Shown piece by piece: positions 34,045-41,218 of a DNA stretch of 64,000 bases. Made by a program: the position numbers and the translations under genes. The stretch comes from an uncultured Eubacteriales bacterium (GTDB lineage: Bacteria > Bacillota > Clostridia > Oscillospirales > CAG-272): contig CAKRQL010000001.1 of the NCBI GenBank assembly GCA_934393265.1, positions 1-64,000 on the forward strand. The letters run 5' to 3'. The stretch's first letter is position 1. Each line of letters opens with the position of its first letter. The notes beneath the pieces were generated by a model. It saw only the letters and a list, made by a program, of their open reading frames with translations, had not been told where the DNA came from and searched no databases.

Positions 34045-34073
34045 TTGAAAACAGAGTAGTTCTGTGATAACAT
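34045..34073 (+). promoter_or_regulatory. Hydrogenase operon promoter
   Basis: TTGAAA (34045-34050), 17 bp ending TGTGA, TAACAT (34068-34073). It gives a leader of about 120 nt with two weak hairpins. Confidence 0.75.
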
Positions 34074-34198
34074 ATAAGGGATGTGTTCGTGCGGATGCGG
34101 GCGCACCCCTTTATTTTGCGCCGAGGTATATCACTTCTGATATTACCACTATGCAATCCCCCGCCCGCGCAGCATAAATTAAGGAGGATTTCTTCAAG

Positions 34199-34696
34199 AT
34201 GCTGAAAAAACATTCAGGCATACCATTTAACGGAACCCCGGAGCAGAAAGCAAAGCTCGACGCCGTTATCGCCGCGAACAGGCATGACAAGAGCCGTCTG
34301 ATGGCAGTCATGCAGGAGGCGCAGGCGATCTACGGGTATCTCCCGCTCGAGGTACAGAACGCGATAGCCGAGGGAATGGACATTCCGCTCGAAAAGGTAT
34401 ACGGCGTTTCAACCTTCTATGCACAATTTTCCCTCTCGCCTAAGGGCGGATATCATATCTCCGTCTGCCTCGGCACGGCGTGCTACGTCAAGGGCTCCGG
34501 TCAGATATATGACAAGCTTCAGGAGGTGCTCGGCATCGGAGGCGATGAGTGCACTCCCGACAGAAGATTTTCCCTCTCTGCCTGCCGTTGCATCGGCGCG
34601 TGCGGTCTCGCACCCGTTCTGACGGTCAACGAAGAGGTCTACGGCAGACTCACAGCCGATGATGTCGCCGGAATAATCGAAAAGTACAGGGACTGA
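34199..34696 (+). CDS. hydC: [FeFe]-hydrogenase complex subunit, NuoE-like [2Fe-2S] protein
   Basis: A 165-residue thioredoxin-fold [2Fe-2S] protein of the NuoE/HydC/HndA family. The cluster ligands are in CLGTACYVKG (C-x4-C) and SACRCIGACG (the distal C-x3-C). It passes electrons between the NADH/FMN subunit and the rest of the trimeric hydrogenase. AAGGAGG lies upstream. It is the first gene of a three-gene operon, with 12- and 14-bp gaps to the next two genes. Confidence 0.96.
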   Translation: MLKKHSGIPFNGTPEQKAKLDAVIAANRHDKSRLMAVMQEAQAIYGYLPLEVQNAIAEGMDIPLEKVYGVSTFYAQFSLSPKGGYHISVCLGTACYVKGSGQIYDKLQEVLGIGGDECTPDRRFSLSACRCIGACGLAPVLTVNEEVYGRLTADDVAGIIEKYRD

Positions 34697-34708
34697 TAGG
34701 AGGAAAGC

Positions 34709-36619
34709 ATGAAAACCGTAAACGAACTCAACGCGGCGCGCGCCGCCGCACTTAAAAAGGTTGTGCTCCGCAAGGGTGCGGAAGCGCTCTCCGGTAACGT
34801 ATCCTCCGATTATAAGTACACCGTACTTGTCTGCGGTGGAACCGGCTGTACCTCCTCGCACAGCCACGACATAGTCGAAAAGCTGAAGAGCGAGGTCGCG
34901 GCATGCGGAATAGAAAAGGACGTGCAGATAATAATGACCGGTTGCTTCGGTCTCTGCGCACTCGGTCCCATTATGATAGTCTACCCGGAGGGGTGCTTCT
35001 ACTCCACCGTCAAGGTTGAGGAGATCCCGCAGATAGTGCGTGAGCATCTTGTCGCCGGAAATCCCGTAAAGGAGCTGCTGTACAACGAGACGGTTGCTGC
35101 GGACGGCAGCATAAAGTCGCTTAATGAAACCGACTTCTACAAAAAGCAGATCCGCGTGGCGCTCCGTAACTGCGGAGTCATAAACCCCGAGGATATCGAC
35201 GAATACATAGCCGTTGACGGATACCAGGCACTCGCAAAGGTGTTAACGGAGTACAAGCCCGAGGATGTAATAAAGGTAATTACCGACTCCGGACTTCGCG
35301 GCAGGGGCGGCGGAGGCTTCCCCACCGGACGTAAATGGGCACTCTGCGCTCCCAACAAGGCGCCGCAGAAGTATGTCGTCTGCAACGCGGACGAGGGCGA
35401 TCCCGGAGCGTTCATGGACCGCTCTGTCCTTGAGGGCGACCCGCACTGCATAATCGAAGCAATGGCAATCGCAGGATATGCGATAGGCGCCACAAAGGGC
35501 TTCGTATATGTGCGTGCGGAATACCCGATAGCCGTAAACCGCCTCCAGATAGCGATTGACGAGGCGCGCGAGGCTGGCATACTCGGCAAGAATATATTCG
35601 GCAGCGGATTTGACTTTGACATGGAGATAAGACTCGGCGCCGGTGCGTTCGTCTGCGGCGAGGAAACCGCGCTCATGACCTCTATCGAGGGTAACCGCGG
35701 AGAGCCGAGACCGAGACCGCCCTACCCCGCAGTCAAGGGACTGTTCAACTCTCCTACTGTTGAAAACAACGTTGAGACGTTTGCAAATGTTCCGCAGATA
35801 ATCCTCCGCGGCGCAGAATGGTTCGCATCTATGGGTACCGAAAAATCCAAGGGCACGAAGGTGTTCGCCCTCGGAGGAAAGATAAAGCACACCGGACTTG
35901 TTGAGATACCGATGGGCACGACGCTCGATGAAATAATCAACGAGATAGGCGGCGGTATTCCGAACGGAAAGAAATTCAAGGCGGCGCAGACCGGAGGTCC
36001 CTCCGGCGGATGTATCCCCGCGAGCCTCATAAACACCGAGGTCGACTACGACAACCTCGTATCTCTCGGCTGTATGATGGGCTCCGGCGGACTTATCGTC
36101 ATGGACGAGGACACATGCATGGTCGATATGGCGAAGTTTTTCCTTGAATTCACGGTAGACGAGTCCTGCGGTAAGTGCACGCCCTGCCGCGTCGGAACAC
36201 GGAGACTCCTTGAGCTGCTCACAAAGATAACCAACGGCGAAGGAACCCTCGAGGACCTCGACAGGCTCGAGAACCTCTGCCACTACATAAAGGCAAACTC
36301 CCTCTGCGGTCTCGGACAGACGGCGCCGAACCCGGTGCTCGCCACCCTGAAGTTCTTCCGCGACGAGTATGTCGCGCACGTCGTCGACAAAAAGTGCCCC
36401 GCCGGGGTCTGCAAGCACCTGCTCCGCTACTCTATCGACCGTGAAAAGTGCATAGGCTGCGGAAAGTGTGCGAGAAACTGCCCGATGGAGGCTATCCACA
36501 AGACCGACTATATCGCTCCCGGACATAAGCTCCCCTCTTATGAGATTGACACTGCAAAATGCGTTAAGTGCGGCGCATGTCTCTCAGGTTGCAAGTTCGG
36601 CGCTATATCAAAGGCTTAA
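34709..36619 (+). CDS. hydB: [FeFe]-hydrogenase complex subunit, NuoF-like NAD(H)/FMN protein
   Basis: A 636-residue HydB/HndC-type subunit. Domains in order: a thioredoxin-like [2Fe-2S] domain (residues 25-115, GGTGCTSSH and GCFGLCALG), the NuoF flavin/NADH domain (RGRGGGGFPTGRKW, then CNADEGDPGAFMDR), a NuoF [4Fe-4S] site (ESCGKCTPCRVGTRR), and two C-terminal ferredoxin clusters (CIGCGKCARNCP, CVKCGACLSGC). It exchanges electrons with NAD(H) and ferredoxin in electron-bifurcating hydrogenases. Operon position and composition support that complex rather than respiratory complex I. Confidence 0.97.
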   Translation: MKTVNELNAARAAALKKVVLRKGAEALSGNVSSDYKYTVLVCGGTGCTSSHSHDIVEKLKSEVAACGIEKDVQIIMTGCFGLCALGPIMIVYPEGCFYSTVKVEEIPQIVREHLVAGNPVKELLYNETVAADGSIKSLNETDFYKKQIRVALRNCGVINPEDIDEYIAVDGYQALAKVLTEYKPEDVIKVITDSGLRGRGGGGFPTGRKWALCAPNKAPQKYVVCNADEGDPGAFMDRSVLEGDPHCIIEAMAIAGYAIGATKGFVYVRAEYPIAVNRLQIAIDEAREAGILGKNIFGSGFDFDMEIRLGAGAFVCGEETALMTSIEGNRGEPRPRPPYPAVKGLFNSPTVENNVETFANVPQIILRGAEWFASMGTEKSKGTKVFALGGKIKHTGLVEIPMGTTLDEIINEIGGGIPNGKKFKAAQTGGPSGGCIPASLINTEVDYDNLVSLGCMMGSGGLIVMDEDTCMVDMAKFFLEFTVDESCGKCTPCRVGTRRLLELLTKITNGEGTLEDLDRLENLCHYIKANSLCGLGQTAPNPVLATLKFFRDEYVAHVVDKKCPAGVCKHLLRYSIDREKCIGCGKCARNCPMEAIHKTDYIAPGHKLPSYEIDTAKCVKCGACLSGCKFGAISKA

Positions 36620-36633
36620 CGGAGGGTTGAATT

Positions 36634-38385
36634 ATGGATATGATAAATGTAAAGGTAAACGGCATCGCCGTTTCGGTGCCGAAGGGCGCAACTATTCTTG
36701 AAGCGGCACGCCGCGCCGGGGTCGAAATTCCGACGCTCTGCTATATGAAAGAAAAGAACGAGATAGGCGCCTGCCGTATCTGCGTTGTCGAAGCCACCGG
36801 CGCGCGCGGTCTTGTCACCGCCTGCGTCTACCCCTGCACGGACGGCATGGAGATAAAGACGAACACGGAAAAGGTCCGTGCCGCAAGACGTACCACTCTC
36901 GAGCTCATTCTTTCAACCCACGACAAGAACTGTCTCTCCTGCGTCCGCTCCACAAACTGCGAGCTTCAGAAGCTCTGCCTTGAATACGGGGTTGATTCTC
37001 ACGCATTTGATGGCTTCAAGCCGCATTATGAAATTGACTATTCCGCCCCGCACCTTGTGCGCGATAACAACAAGTGCATACTTTGCCGCAGGTGCGTCGC
37101 CGCCTGCCGCGAGCAGTATGTTTCGGTAATAGGCGCAAATAACAGAGGTATCGACACCTGCATAGGTCAGGCGTTTGACATGCCACTGAATGACACGCCG
37201 TGTATCTCCTGCGGTCAGTGCACAGTCGTATGTCCGACCGGCGCACTCGTTGAGCGGGACGACACAGACAAGGTATGGGCGGCACTCGCCGATCCGACAA
37301 AGCATGTTGTGGTTCAGACCGCTCCTTCAATCCGTGCGACCCTCGGCGAATGCTTCGGCATGGAGATAGGCACGAATGTTGAGGGCAAGATGGTTGCCGC
37401 GCTCCGCCGTCTCGGCTTTGAAAAGGTATTTGATACCGATACAGCCGCGGACTTCACGATCGTTGAGGAGGCTACCGAGCTTCTTGAGCGCGTCGAGGAC
37501 GGCGGTGTGCTCCCGATGATAACCTCCTGCTCTCCCGGATGGGTCAAGTTCTGCGAGTATTACTACCCGGATATGCTCCCCCACCTCTCGAGCTGTAAGT
37601 CTCCCCAGCAGATGGGCGGCGCGCTCATAAAAACCTACTGGGCTGACAAGATGGGCTATAACCCCGAGGATATATTCGTTGTCTCTGTAATGCCCTGCAC
37701 CGCTAAGAAATTCGAGGTCGGAAGAGACGACATGTCCGCCGCCGGAGACGGTATTGCGGATGTTGATGTCGCCCTCACTACCCGCGAGCTCTCGCGCATG
37801 ATAATGAGAGCCGGAATTAAGTTCACTGCTCTTCCCGATGAGGAATTTGATGCGCCCCTCGGCGCGGACACCGGCGCAGCCGTCATATTCGGCGCCACCG
37901 GAGGAGTTATGGAGGCGGCACTCCGCACAGCGAATGACGTTCTCACCGGGCGCGACAATGAATCGGTCGAGTTCCACGAGGTCAGAGGCACGGCCGGTAT
38001 CAAGGAAGCAAGCTATGACATCGCCGGAAAAACGATAAAGGTATGTGTTGCCTCCGGTGCTGCGGCGGCAAAGGTCGTTATGGACAGAATTGCCTCCGGC
38101 AAGGCGGACTGGACCTTCGTTGAAATAATGGGCTGCCCGGGCGGATGCGTCAACGGCGGCGGTCAGCCGATACAGCCGCAGTATATACGCGACACGGTAG
38201 ACCTTAAGAGTGTGCGTGCAAAGGCACTGTATGACCAGGACCGCGAAATGCCGCTCCGTAAGTCTCACCAGAACCCGGTTGTCACCGAGGTATATGCGAC
38301 CTATTTCGGCGGCGGGTACGGCTGTGAGCGGGCACATCATGCGCTGCACACCTCGTATGTGGCACGGAAGAGATATATAAAATAA
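36634..38385 (+). CDS. hydA: [FeFe]-hydrogenase catalytic subunit HydA
   Basis: A 583-residue [FeFe]-hydrogenase. The N-terminus holds a plant-type [2Fe-2S] domain (CYMKEKNEIGACRIC), a His/Cys site (CLSCVRSTNC) and two [4Fe-4S] clusters (CILCRRCVAAC, CISCGQCTVVCP). The H-cluster motifs are complete: TSCSPGW near residue 298, MPCTAKKFE near 353 and MGCPGGCVNGGG near 500. With HydB and HydC it forms the trimeric complex that reversibly makes H2 from NADH plus reduced ferredoxin. The maturases HydE, HydF and HydG are not in this window. Confidence 0.98.
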   Translation: MDMINVKVNGIAVSVPKGATILEAARRAGVEIPTLCYMKEKNEIGACRICVVEATGARGLVTACVYPCTDGMEIKTNTEKVRAARRTTLELILSTHDKNCLSCVRSTNCELQKLCLEYGVDSHAFDGFKPHYEIDYSAPHLVRDNNKCILCRRCVAACREQYVSVIGANNRGIDTCIGQAFDMPLNDTPCISCGQCTVVCPTGALVERDDTDKVWAALADPTKHVVVQTAPSIRATLGECFGMEIGTNVEGKMVAALRRLGFEKVFDTDTAADFTIVEEATELLERVEDGGVLPMITSCSPGWVKFCEYYYPDMLPHLSSCKSPQQMGGALIKTYWADKMGYNPEDIFVVSVMPCTAKKFEVGRDDMSAAGDGIADVDVALTTRELSRMIMRAGIKFTALPDEEFDAPLGADTGAAVIFGATGGVMEAALRTANDVLTGRDNESVEFHEVRGTAGIKEASYDIAGKTIKVCVASGAAAAKVVMDRIASGKADWTFVEIMGCPGGCVNGGGQPIQPQYIRDTVDLKSVRAKALYDQDREMPLRKSHQNPVVTEVYATYFGGGYGCERAHHALHTSYVARKRYIK

Positions 38386-38423
38386 GAATCTCCGACGCCC
38401 GCCACCGCGATATTCAGTAAGGC

Positions 38424-38463
38424 AAAAAACTCCCCCGCACCGATCTTATTCGGTGCGGGGGAG
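38424..38463 (-). terminator. Terminator of the HD/Nudix operon
   Basis: A 13-bp GC-rich stem (CTCCCCCGCACCG/CGGTGCGGGGGAG, 38430-38463) followed on the minus strand by TTTTTTG. No separate T-run is seen for the convergent hydA transcript. Confidence 0.93.
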
Positions 38464-38477
38464 CTCTGTCGTTTAGG

Positions 38478-39062
38478 TTATTTTTTCGGCGTACCCTCGA
38501 GGTAATAGGTTGCCTCGGAGTCTGCGGTTGAGAGCGCAAATGCGAGCGGGAACATCTCAAAGGCTGCAGAGACATTTCTCTCGTCCTCTGTTGAGGAATA
38601 GCCCATATGATATCGGATGGCGAAAGCCTCCTCTCTTGTCAGGCGCATAAAACCGGAGATTATGTAGACGCTCTTCTCTCCGTGACCGTACGGGAGCTTG
38701 TCGTCAAACTCAAAGGTTTCGACTCTCTGCCAGGCGCCCTTATCATCCTTGACATTGCGGAAGCCCTTTTTATAAACATCTATCTTGCAGAGGTCGTGAA
38801 GAAGGGCGGCTATCGCCACGGTTTCCTCACTGTATGAAAAGCCGAGTTTTTCCTTGACATAGGGAGAGGCGAGATAGCCCACGAGACAATCGTAAACATT
38901 CAGCGAATGGTCGCAGAGACCGCCGGCGTATGACGAGTGATAGCGGGCGGAGGCGGGCGCAGTGAAAAAGTCGGAGGAATTCAGATATTCTAGCAGCTTA
39001 TCTGCCCCCTCTCTCTTGATTTTCGAGGTGAATATCTCGATAAAACGCTCTTTGGGTGTCAT
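38478..39062 (-). CDS. HD-domain hydrolase
   Basis: A 194-residue protein of the HD superfamily. The metal-binding His residues lie in GGLCDHSLNVYD and the HD pair in ALLHDLCKIDVY; a later HMGY and a final Asp (STADSEATY) complete the set. HD proteins hydrolyse phosphate esters of nucleotides. The region KLPYGHGEKSVYIISG is typical of a clostridial subgroup with no assigned substrate. AAAGGAG lies eight bases before the ATG. It follows the Nudix gene by 16 bp, so both hydrolases probably act in nucleotide housekeeping. Confidence 0.9.
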   Translation of the reverse strand: MTPKERFIEIFTSKIKREGADKLLEYLNSSDFFTAPASARYHSSYAGGLCDHSLNVYDCLVGYLASPYVKEKLGFSYSEETVAIAALLHDLCKIDVYKKGFRNVKDDKGAWQRVETFEFDDKLPYGHGEKSVYIISGFMRLTREEAFAIRYHMGYSSTEDERNVSAAFEMFPLAFALSTADSEATYYLEGTPKK

Positions 39063-39078
39063 TGTATATCTCCTTTAA

Positions 39079-39561
39079 TTATATCTGCTTTTCTGTTATC
39101 AGCTCGAGCGAGGACGGCAAGCTCTGCAGCTGCTCTGAAAGAAAGTGCGGGAAAATCTTATATTTCCCGAGCTCTGCCACCGGGAGCCACGAAAACGTCA
39201 GCTCGTCGCCGAGTTCATCCCGCCGTGTGAAGCTATCGCCGCGGGAGACGAGTGCCGGAGAGTCTGCTGACACAAGAAAGTATATTCCTATCTCATGCGT
39301 CGGAGTACCGCGGAGTGGGTCGTGAAAGTAATTCTGACACACCCATAACGGGCGGATTATCTCCGGGAAGAAGCCCATTTCCTCCGAGAACTCCCGCACG
39401 AGGGCGTCCTCTGCCCTCTCATGCAGGTGCACCCTGCCGCCGGGAAAATAGAAATAGTCGGAGTGTGAATCCTGCATTGCAAGGACCCTGCCGTCATTTA
39501 TCACAATGCCGCAGACGCGGTAATTGAACTTTCCGTCTGTATTATAATATGTAATATCCAT
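39079..39561 (-). CDS. Nudix hydrolase
   Basis: A 160-residue Nudix protein with a full Nudix box, starting GGRVHLHERAEDAL and ending REFSEEMGF. It hydrolyses nucleoside diphosphates linked to some group X; the substrate is not evident. ATG 39561 has GGAG seven bases upstream; a TTG at 39573 overlaps that site and is rejected. It is the first gene of an operon with the HD hydrolase, driven from 39588-39616. Confidence 0.92.
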   Translation of the reverse strand: MDITYYNTDGKFNYRVCGIVINDGRVLAMQDSHSDYFYFPGGRVHLHERAEDALVREFSEEMGFFPEIIRPLWVCQNYFHDPLRGTPTHEIGIYFLVSADSPALVSRGDSFTRRDELGDELTFSWLPVAELGKYKIFPHFLSEQLQSLPSSLELITEKQI

Positions 39562-39587
39562 AACCCGCTCCAATCATTTTCATATCA

Positions 39588-39616
39588 ATTTTACACCAAA
39601 GCGGCGGAATAGTCAA
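39588..39616 (-). promoter_or_regulatory. Nudix/HD operon promoter
   Basis: Minus-strand TTGACT (39611-39616), 17 bp, TAAAAT (39588-39593). Confidence 0.85.
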
Positions 39617-39654
39617 CCCGGATTGATTTTTTATTAAAAAAACTCCAAAAGATA

Positions 39655-39683
39655 TTGACAAAGCTCTTTTTCTGTGATATTAT
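39655..39683 (+). promoter_or_regulatory. tRNA-Gly/tRNA-Arg promoter
   Basis: TTGACA (39655-39660), 17 bp ending TGTGA, TATTAT (39678-39683). Confidence 0.9.
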
Positions 39684-39703
39684 ATTAGGGCTGACAAAAA
39701 GAC

Positions 39704-39777
<74 letters not shown>

Positions 39778-39781
39778 GTAT

Positions 39782-39857
39782 GCGCCCATAGCTCAGTGGA
39801 TAGAGTGCCCGGCTACGAACCGGTAGGTCGAAGGTTCGAATCCTCCTGGGCGCGCCA
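39782..39857 (+). tRNA. tRNA-Arg (anticodon ACG)
   Basis: A 76-nt tRNA with encoded CCA, four bases after tRNA-Gly. Acceptor GCGCCCA pairs with TGGGCGC, the anticodon is ACG (read as ICG after deamination), and GGTTCGAATCC forms the T arm. Confidence 0.97.
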
Positions 39858-39859
39858 GA

Positions 39860-39888
39860 ATACCCCCGCCCGACGGCGGGGGTATTTT
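39860..39888 (+). terminator. tRNA operon terminator
   Basis: An 11-bp stem, ATACCCCCGCC-CGAC-GGCGGGGGTAT, followed by TTTTG. Confidence 0.93.
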
Positions 39889-39915
39889 GCGCGCACAGGA
39901 CTATGACGAGAAACT

Positions 39916-40006
39916 GCACCAAAGGTGCGAAGGTTCGTAAGCATCCGCAGGATGCGCCCCCCGGTTTCGCGTCAGCGAAAGCCGGTACCCTCCTGGGCGT
40001 GCCCCA
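39916..40006 (+). repeat. tRNA-Arg 3' remnant interrupted by hairpin units
   Basis: GCGAAGGTTCG (39927-39937) and CCTCCTGGGCG (39989-39999) repeat the T arm and 3' acceptor side of the adjacent tRNA-Arg, but about 50 bp separate them. The insert and flank contain three perfect hairpins: GCACC-AAA-GGTGC (39916-39928), GCATCC-GCA-GGATGC (39941-39955) and CCGGTTTCGC-GTCA-GCGAAAgCCGG (39961-39985). It cannot be a functional tRNA. Confidence 0.8.
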
Positions 40007-40010
40007 TAGA

Positions 40011-40040
40011 AAAAAGCACCCCGTAGGGGGTGCTTTTTCT
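40011..40040 (-). terminator. Terminator of the XRE/PF-repeat operon
   Basis: AAAAAGCACCCC and its complement GGGGTGCTTTTT form a stem around TA. T-runs on both sides make it usable in either direction; the minus-strand operon ends two bases away. Confidence 0.85.
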
Positions 40041-40041
40041 A

Positions 40042-40470
40042 TCAGCTTTTTTTATTACGCTTAAGATCGGCGCGGAAGAGCTCGGAAATATCGTCCTCAT
40101 CCATAAAAGGATAGAGCGCGTCGATATTGATGTCATAATCACTGTTTTCACAGTACTTTTCGACAACCTTTTTCATGCACTCCGACGACACGAACGGCAG
40201 GCAGGATTCGTCCAGAACTCCGCCGTCAAGCTTTTTCAGAAAGGCCTCGTCCATAATCTTTTCGGACATAAACGGATAACATTCCGCGCTGTCAAAATTG
40301 ATTTTGCCGGGGTTTTCGGCGGCGTATTCCATAAGCCTTTTCAGCGCGTCGTCCTCAAGAAACGGCAGCGCTTTTCTGATGTCAAAATCCACATCGCCGG
40401 CGATAACCGAATCGACTAATTCCTCAAGAGCCTGTTTGTTCAGAAAAGGCAGCATGTTTTCAATGTTCAT
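40042..40470 (-). CDS. PF-repeat protein, unassigned, 142 aa
   Basis: A 142-residue acidic protein built of five tandem units of about 28 residues, each opening with a (L/Y)PF(L/M/V) motif: MLPFL, ALPFL, CYPFM, CLPFV and LYPFM, followed by a short helix and an acidic turn. No membrane segment, catalytic motif or metal site is visible. It looks like a small alpha-solenoid. It starts 33 bp after the XRE regulator, with GAGAGG upstream of the ATG, so the two are co-expressed. A partner or sensing role for the regulator is inference. Confidence 0.75.
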   Translation of the reverse strand: MNIENMLPFLNKQALEELVDSVIAGDVDFDIRKALPFLEDDALKRLMEYAAENPGKINFDSAECYPFMSEKIMDEAFLKKLDGGVLDESCLPFVSSECMKKVVEKYCENSDYDINIDALYPFMDEDDISELFRADLKRNKKS

Positions 40471-40503
40471 AGTTCACCTCTCATTTTTTAATTTCGTTTT
40501 CGG

Positions 40504-40968
40504 TCACCGAATGTGACGAGGCTGTTTTTTGCCGAAAAGAAAAATCTGCTCTTCCGGTGTCAGCTTTTGCCGAAGGCGCGGAAGATCTGCGGACAGTTTC
40601 TCTTCCCTGACAGCGCGCAGGAGCATAATCCGCTCCTGCGGCATAAATACATTGAAATTACCCACAAAATCATACGGACAGCGACCAGAGATTATTTCCT
40701 TTACAACATAGGTTCTGCTGTGACCCGCAAATATGTTTTTTGCGGTCGGGTCGACGGGTCTGCCCAAAAGCAAGAGTTCCTCAAAACCGATGTCAAAAAG
40801 ACTGCACAGTTCTGCCAGATTTTCAACCGTCGGCATCGCCTCACCCTGCTCCCACCGGGATATTGCCTGATGTGTTACACCCAGTATTTCGGCGAGCGAG
40901 TCCTGACTGTAACCGAGTTTCTGGCGCCGCTCTCTTATTCCGCTCCCTATTGCCTTGAAATCAAGCAT
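40504..40968 (-). CDS. XRE family transcriptional regulator
   Basis: A 154-residue regulator. The N-terminal 65 residues are a classic cro/cI HTH (RQKLGYSQDSLAEILGV, HQAISRWEQGE). The C-terminal 85 residues match no known sensor and include an Arg/Lys-rich helix. ATG 40968 has GAGGAGG six bases upstream and is preferred over an upstream in-frame start at 41025. Its own promoter carries an inverted repeat at the -35 (41026-41040), suggesting autoregulation. Confidence 0.9.
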   Translation of the reverse strand: MLDFKAIGSGIRERRQKLGYSQDSLAEILGVTHQAISRWEQGEAMPTVENLAELCSLFDIGFEELLLLGRPVDPTAKNIFAGHSRTYVVKEIISGRCPYDFVGNFNVFMPQERIMLLRAVREEKLSADLPRLRQKLTPEEQIFLFGKKQPRHIR

Positions 40969-40996
40969 GTTTACCTCCTCGTTTTCGGATAAGTCA

Positions 40997-41025
40997 ATAT
41001 TAACGCATTTCCCATCAGCTTTCAA
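40997..41025 (-). promoter_or_regulatory. XRE operon promoter
   Basis: Minus-strand TTGAAA (41020-41025), 17 bp, TAATAT (40997-41002). Confidence 0.75.
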
Positions 41026-41040
41026 GCAACCGTAAGTTGC
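41026..41040. promoter_or_regulatory. Candidate XRE autoregulatory operator
   Basis: The inverted repeat GCAAC-CGTAA-GTTGC abuts the -35 of the XRE promoter. Its arms resemble the GGTTGCAACC core of the sites at 43679 and 44793, which may be coincidence. Confidence 0.4.
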
Positions 41041-41131
41041 AGGCTGAAAAAACCGCCGCCGACATTGACTGCTCCGGAAGAATGATATAACCTTTTTTCG
41101 GCTTTCATGCTGCTATATCTCATAAATAATA

Positions 41132-41167
41132 CGACATCCGCGGCTCTTACCGGGCGCGCGGATGTCG
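41132..41167 (-). terminator. Hairpin after the lipoprotein gene
   Basis: An 11-bp stem (CGACATCCGCG/CGCGGATGTCG) 50 bp beyond the lipoprotein stop. The minus-strand tail TATTATTT is only a weak T-run. Confidence 0.4.
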
Positions 41168-41218
41168 CTTTACATTGTGCGGCGGCACAATATTTCACTG
41201 TTTCGCCGTGATTATCTT

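Noticed and set aside
39843..39999. Integrated element using tRNA-Arg as attachment site
   Set aside because: The repeated tRNA end is only 147 bp away and encloses no integrase or cargo; a remnant with hairpin inserts explains it better.
39916..40006. A third functional tRNA
   Set aside because: No acceptor 5' strand or anticodon arm is present and the T loop is interrupted by about 50 bp.
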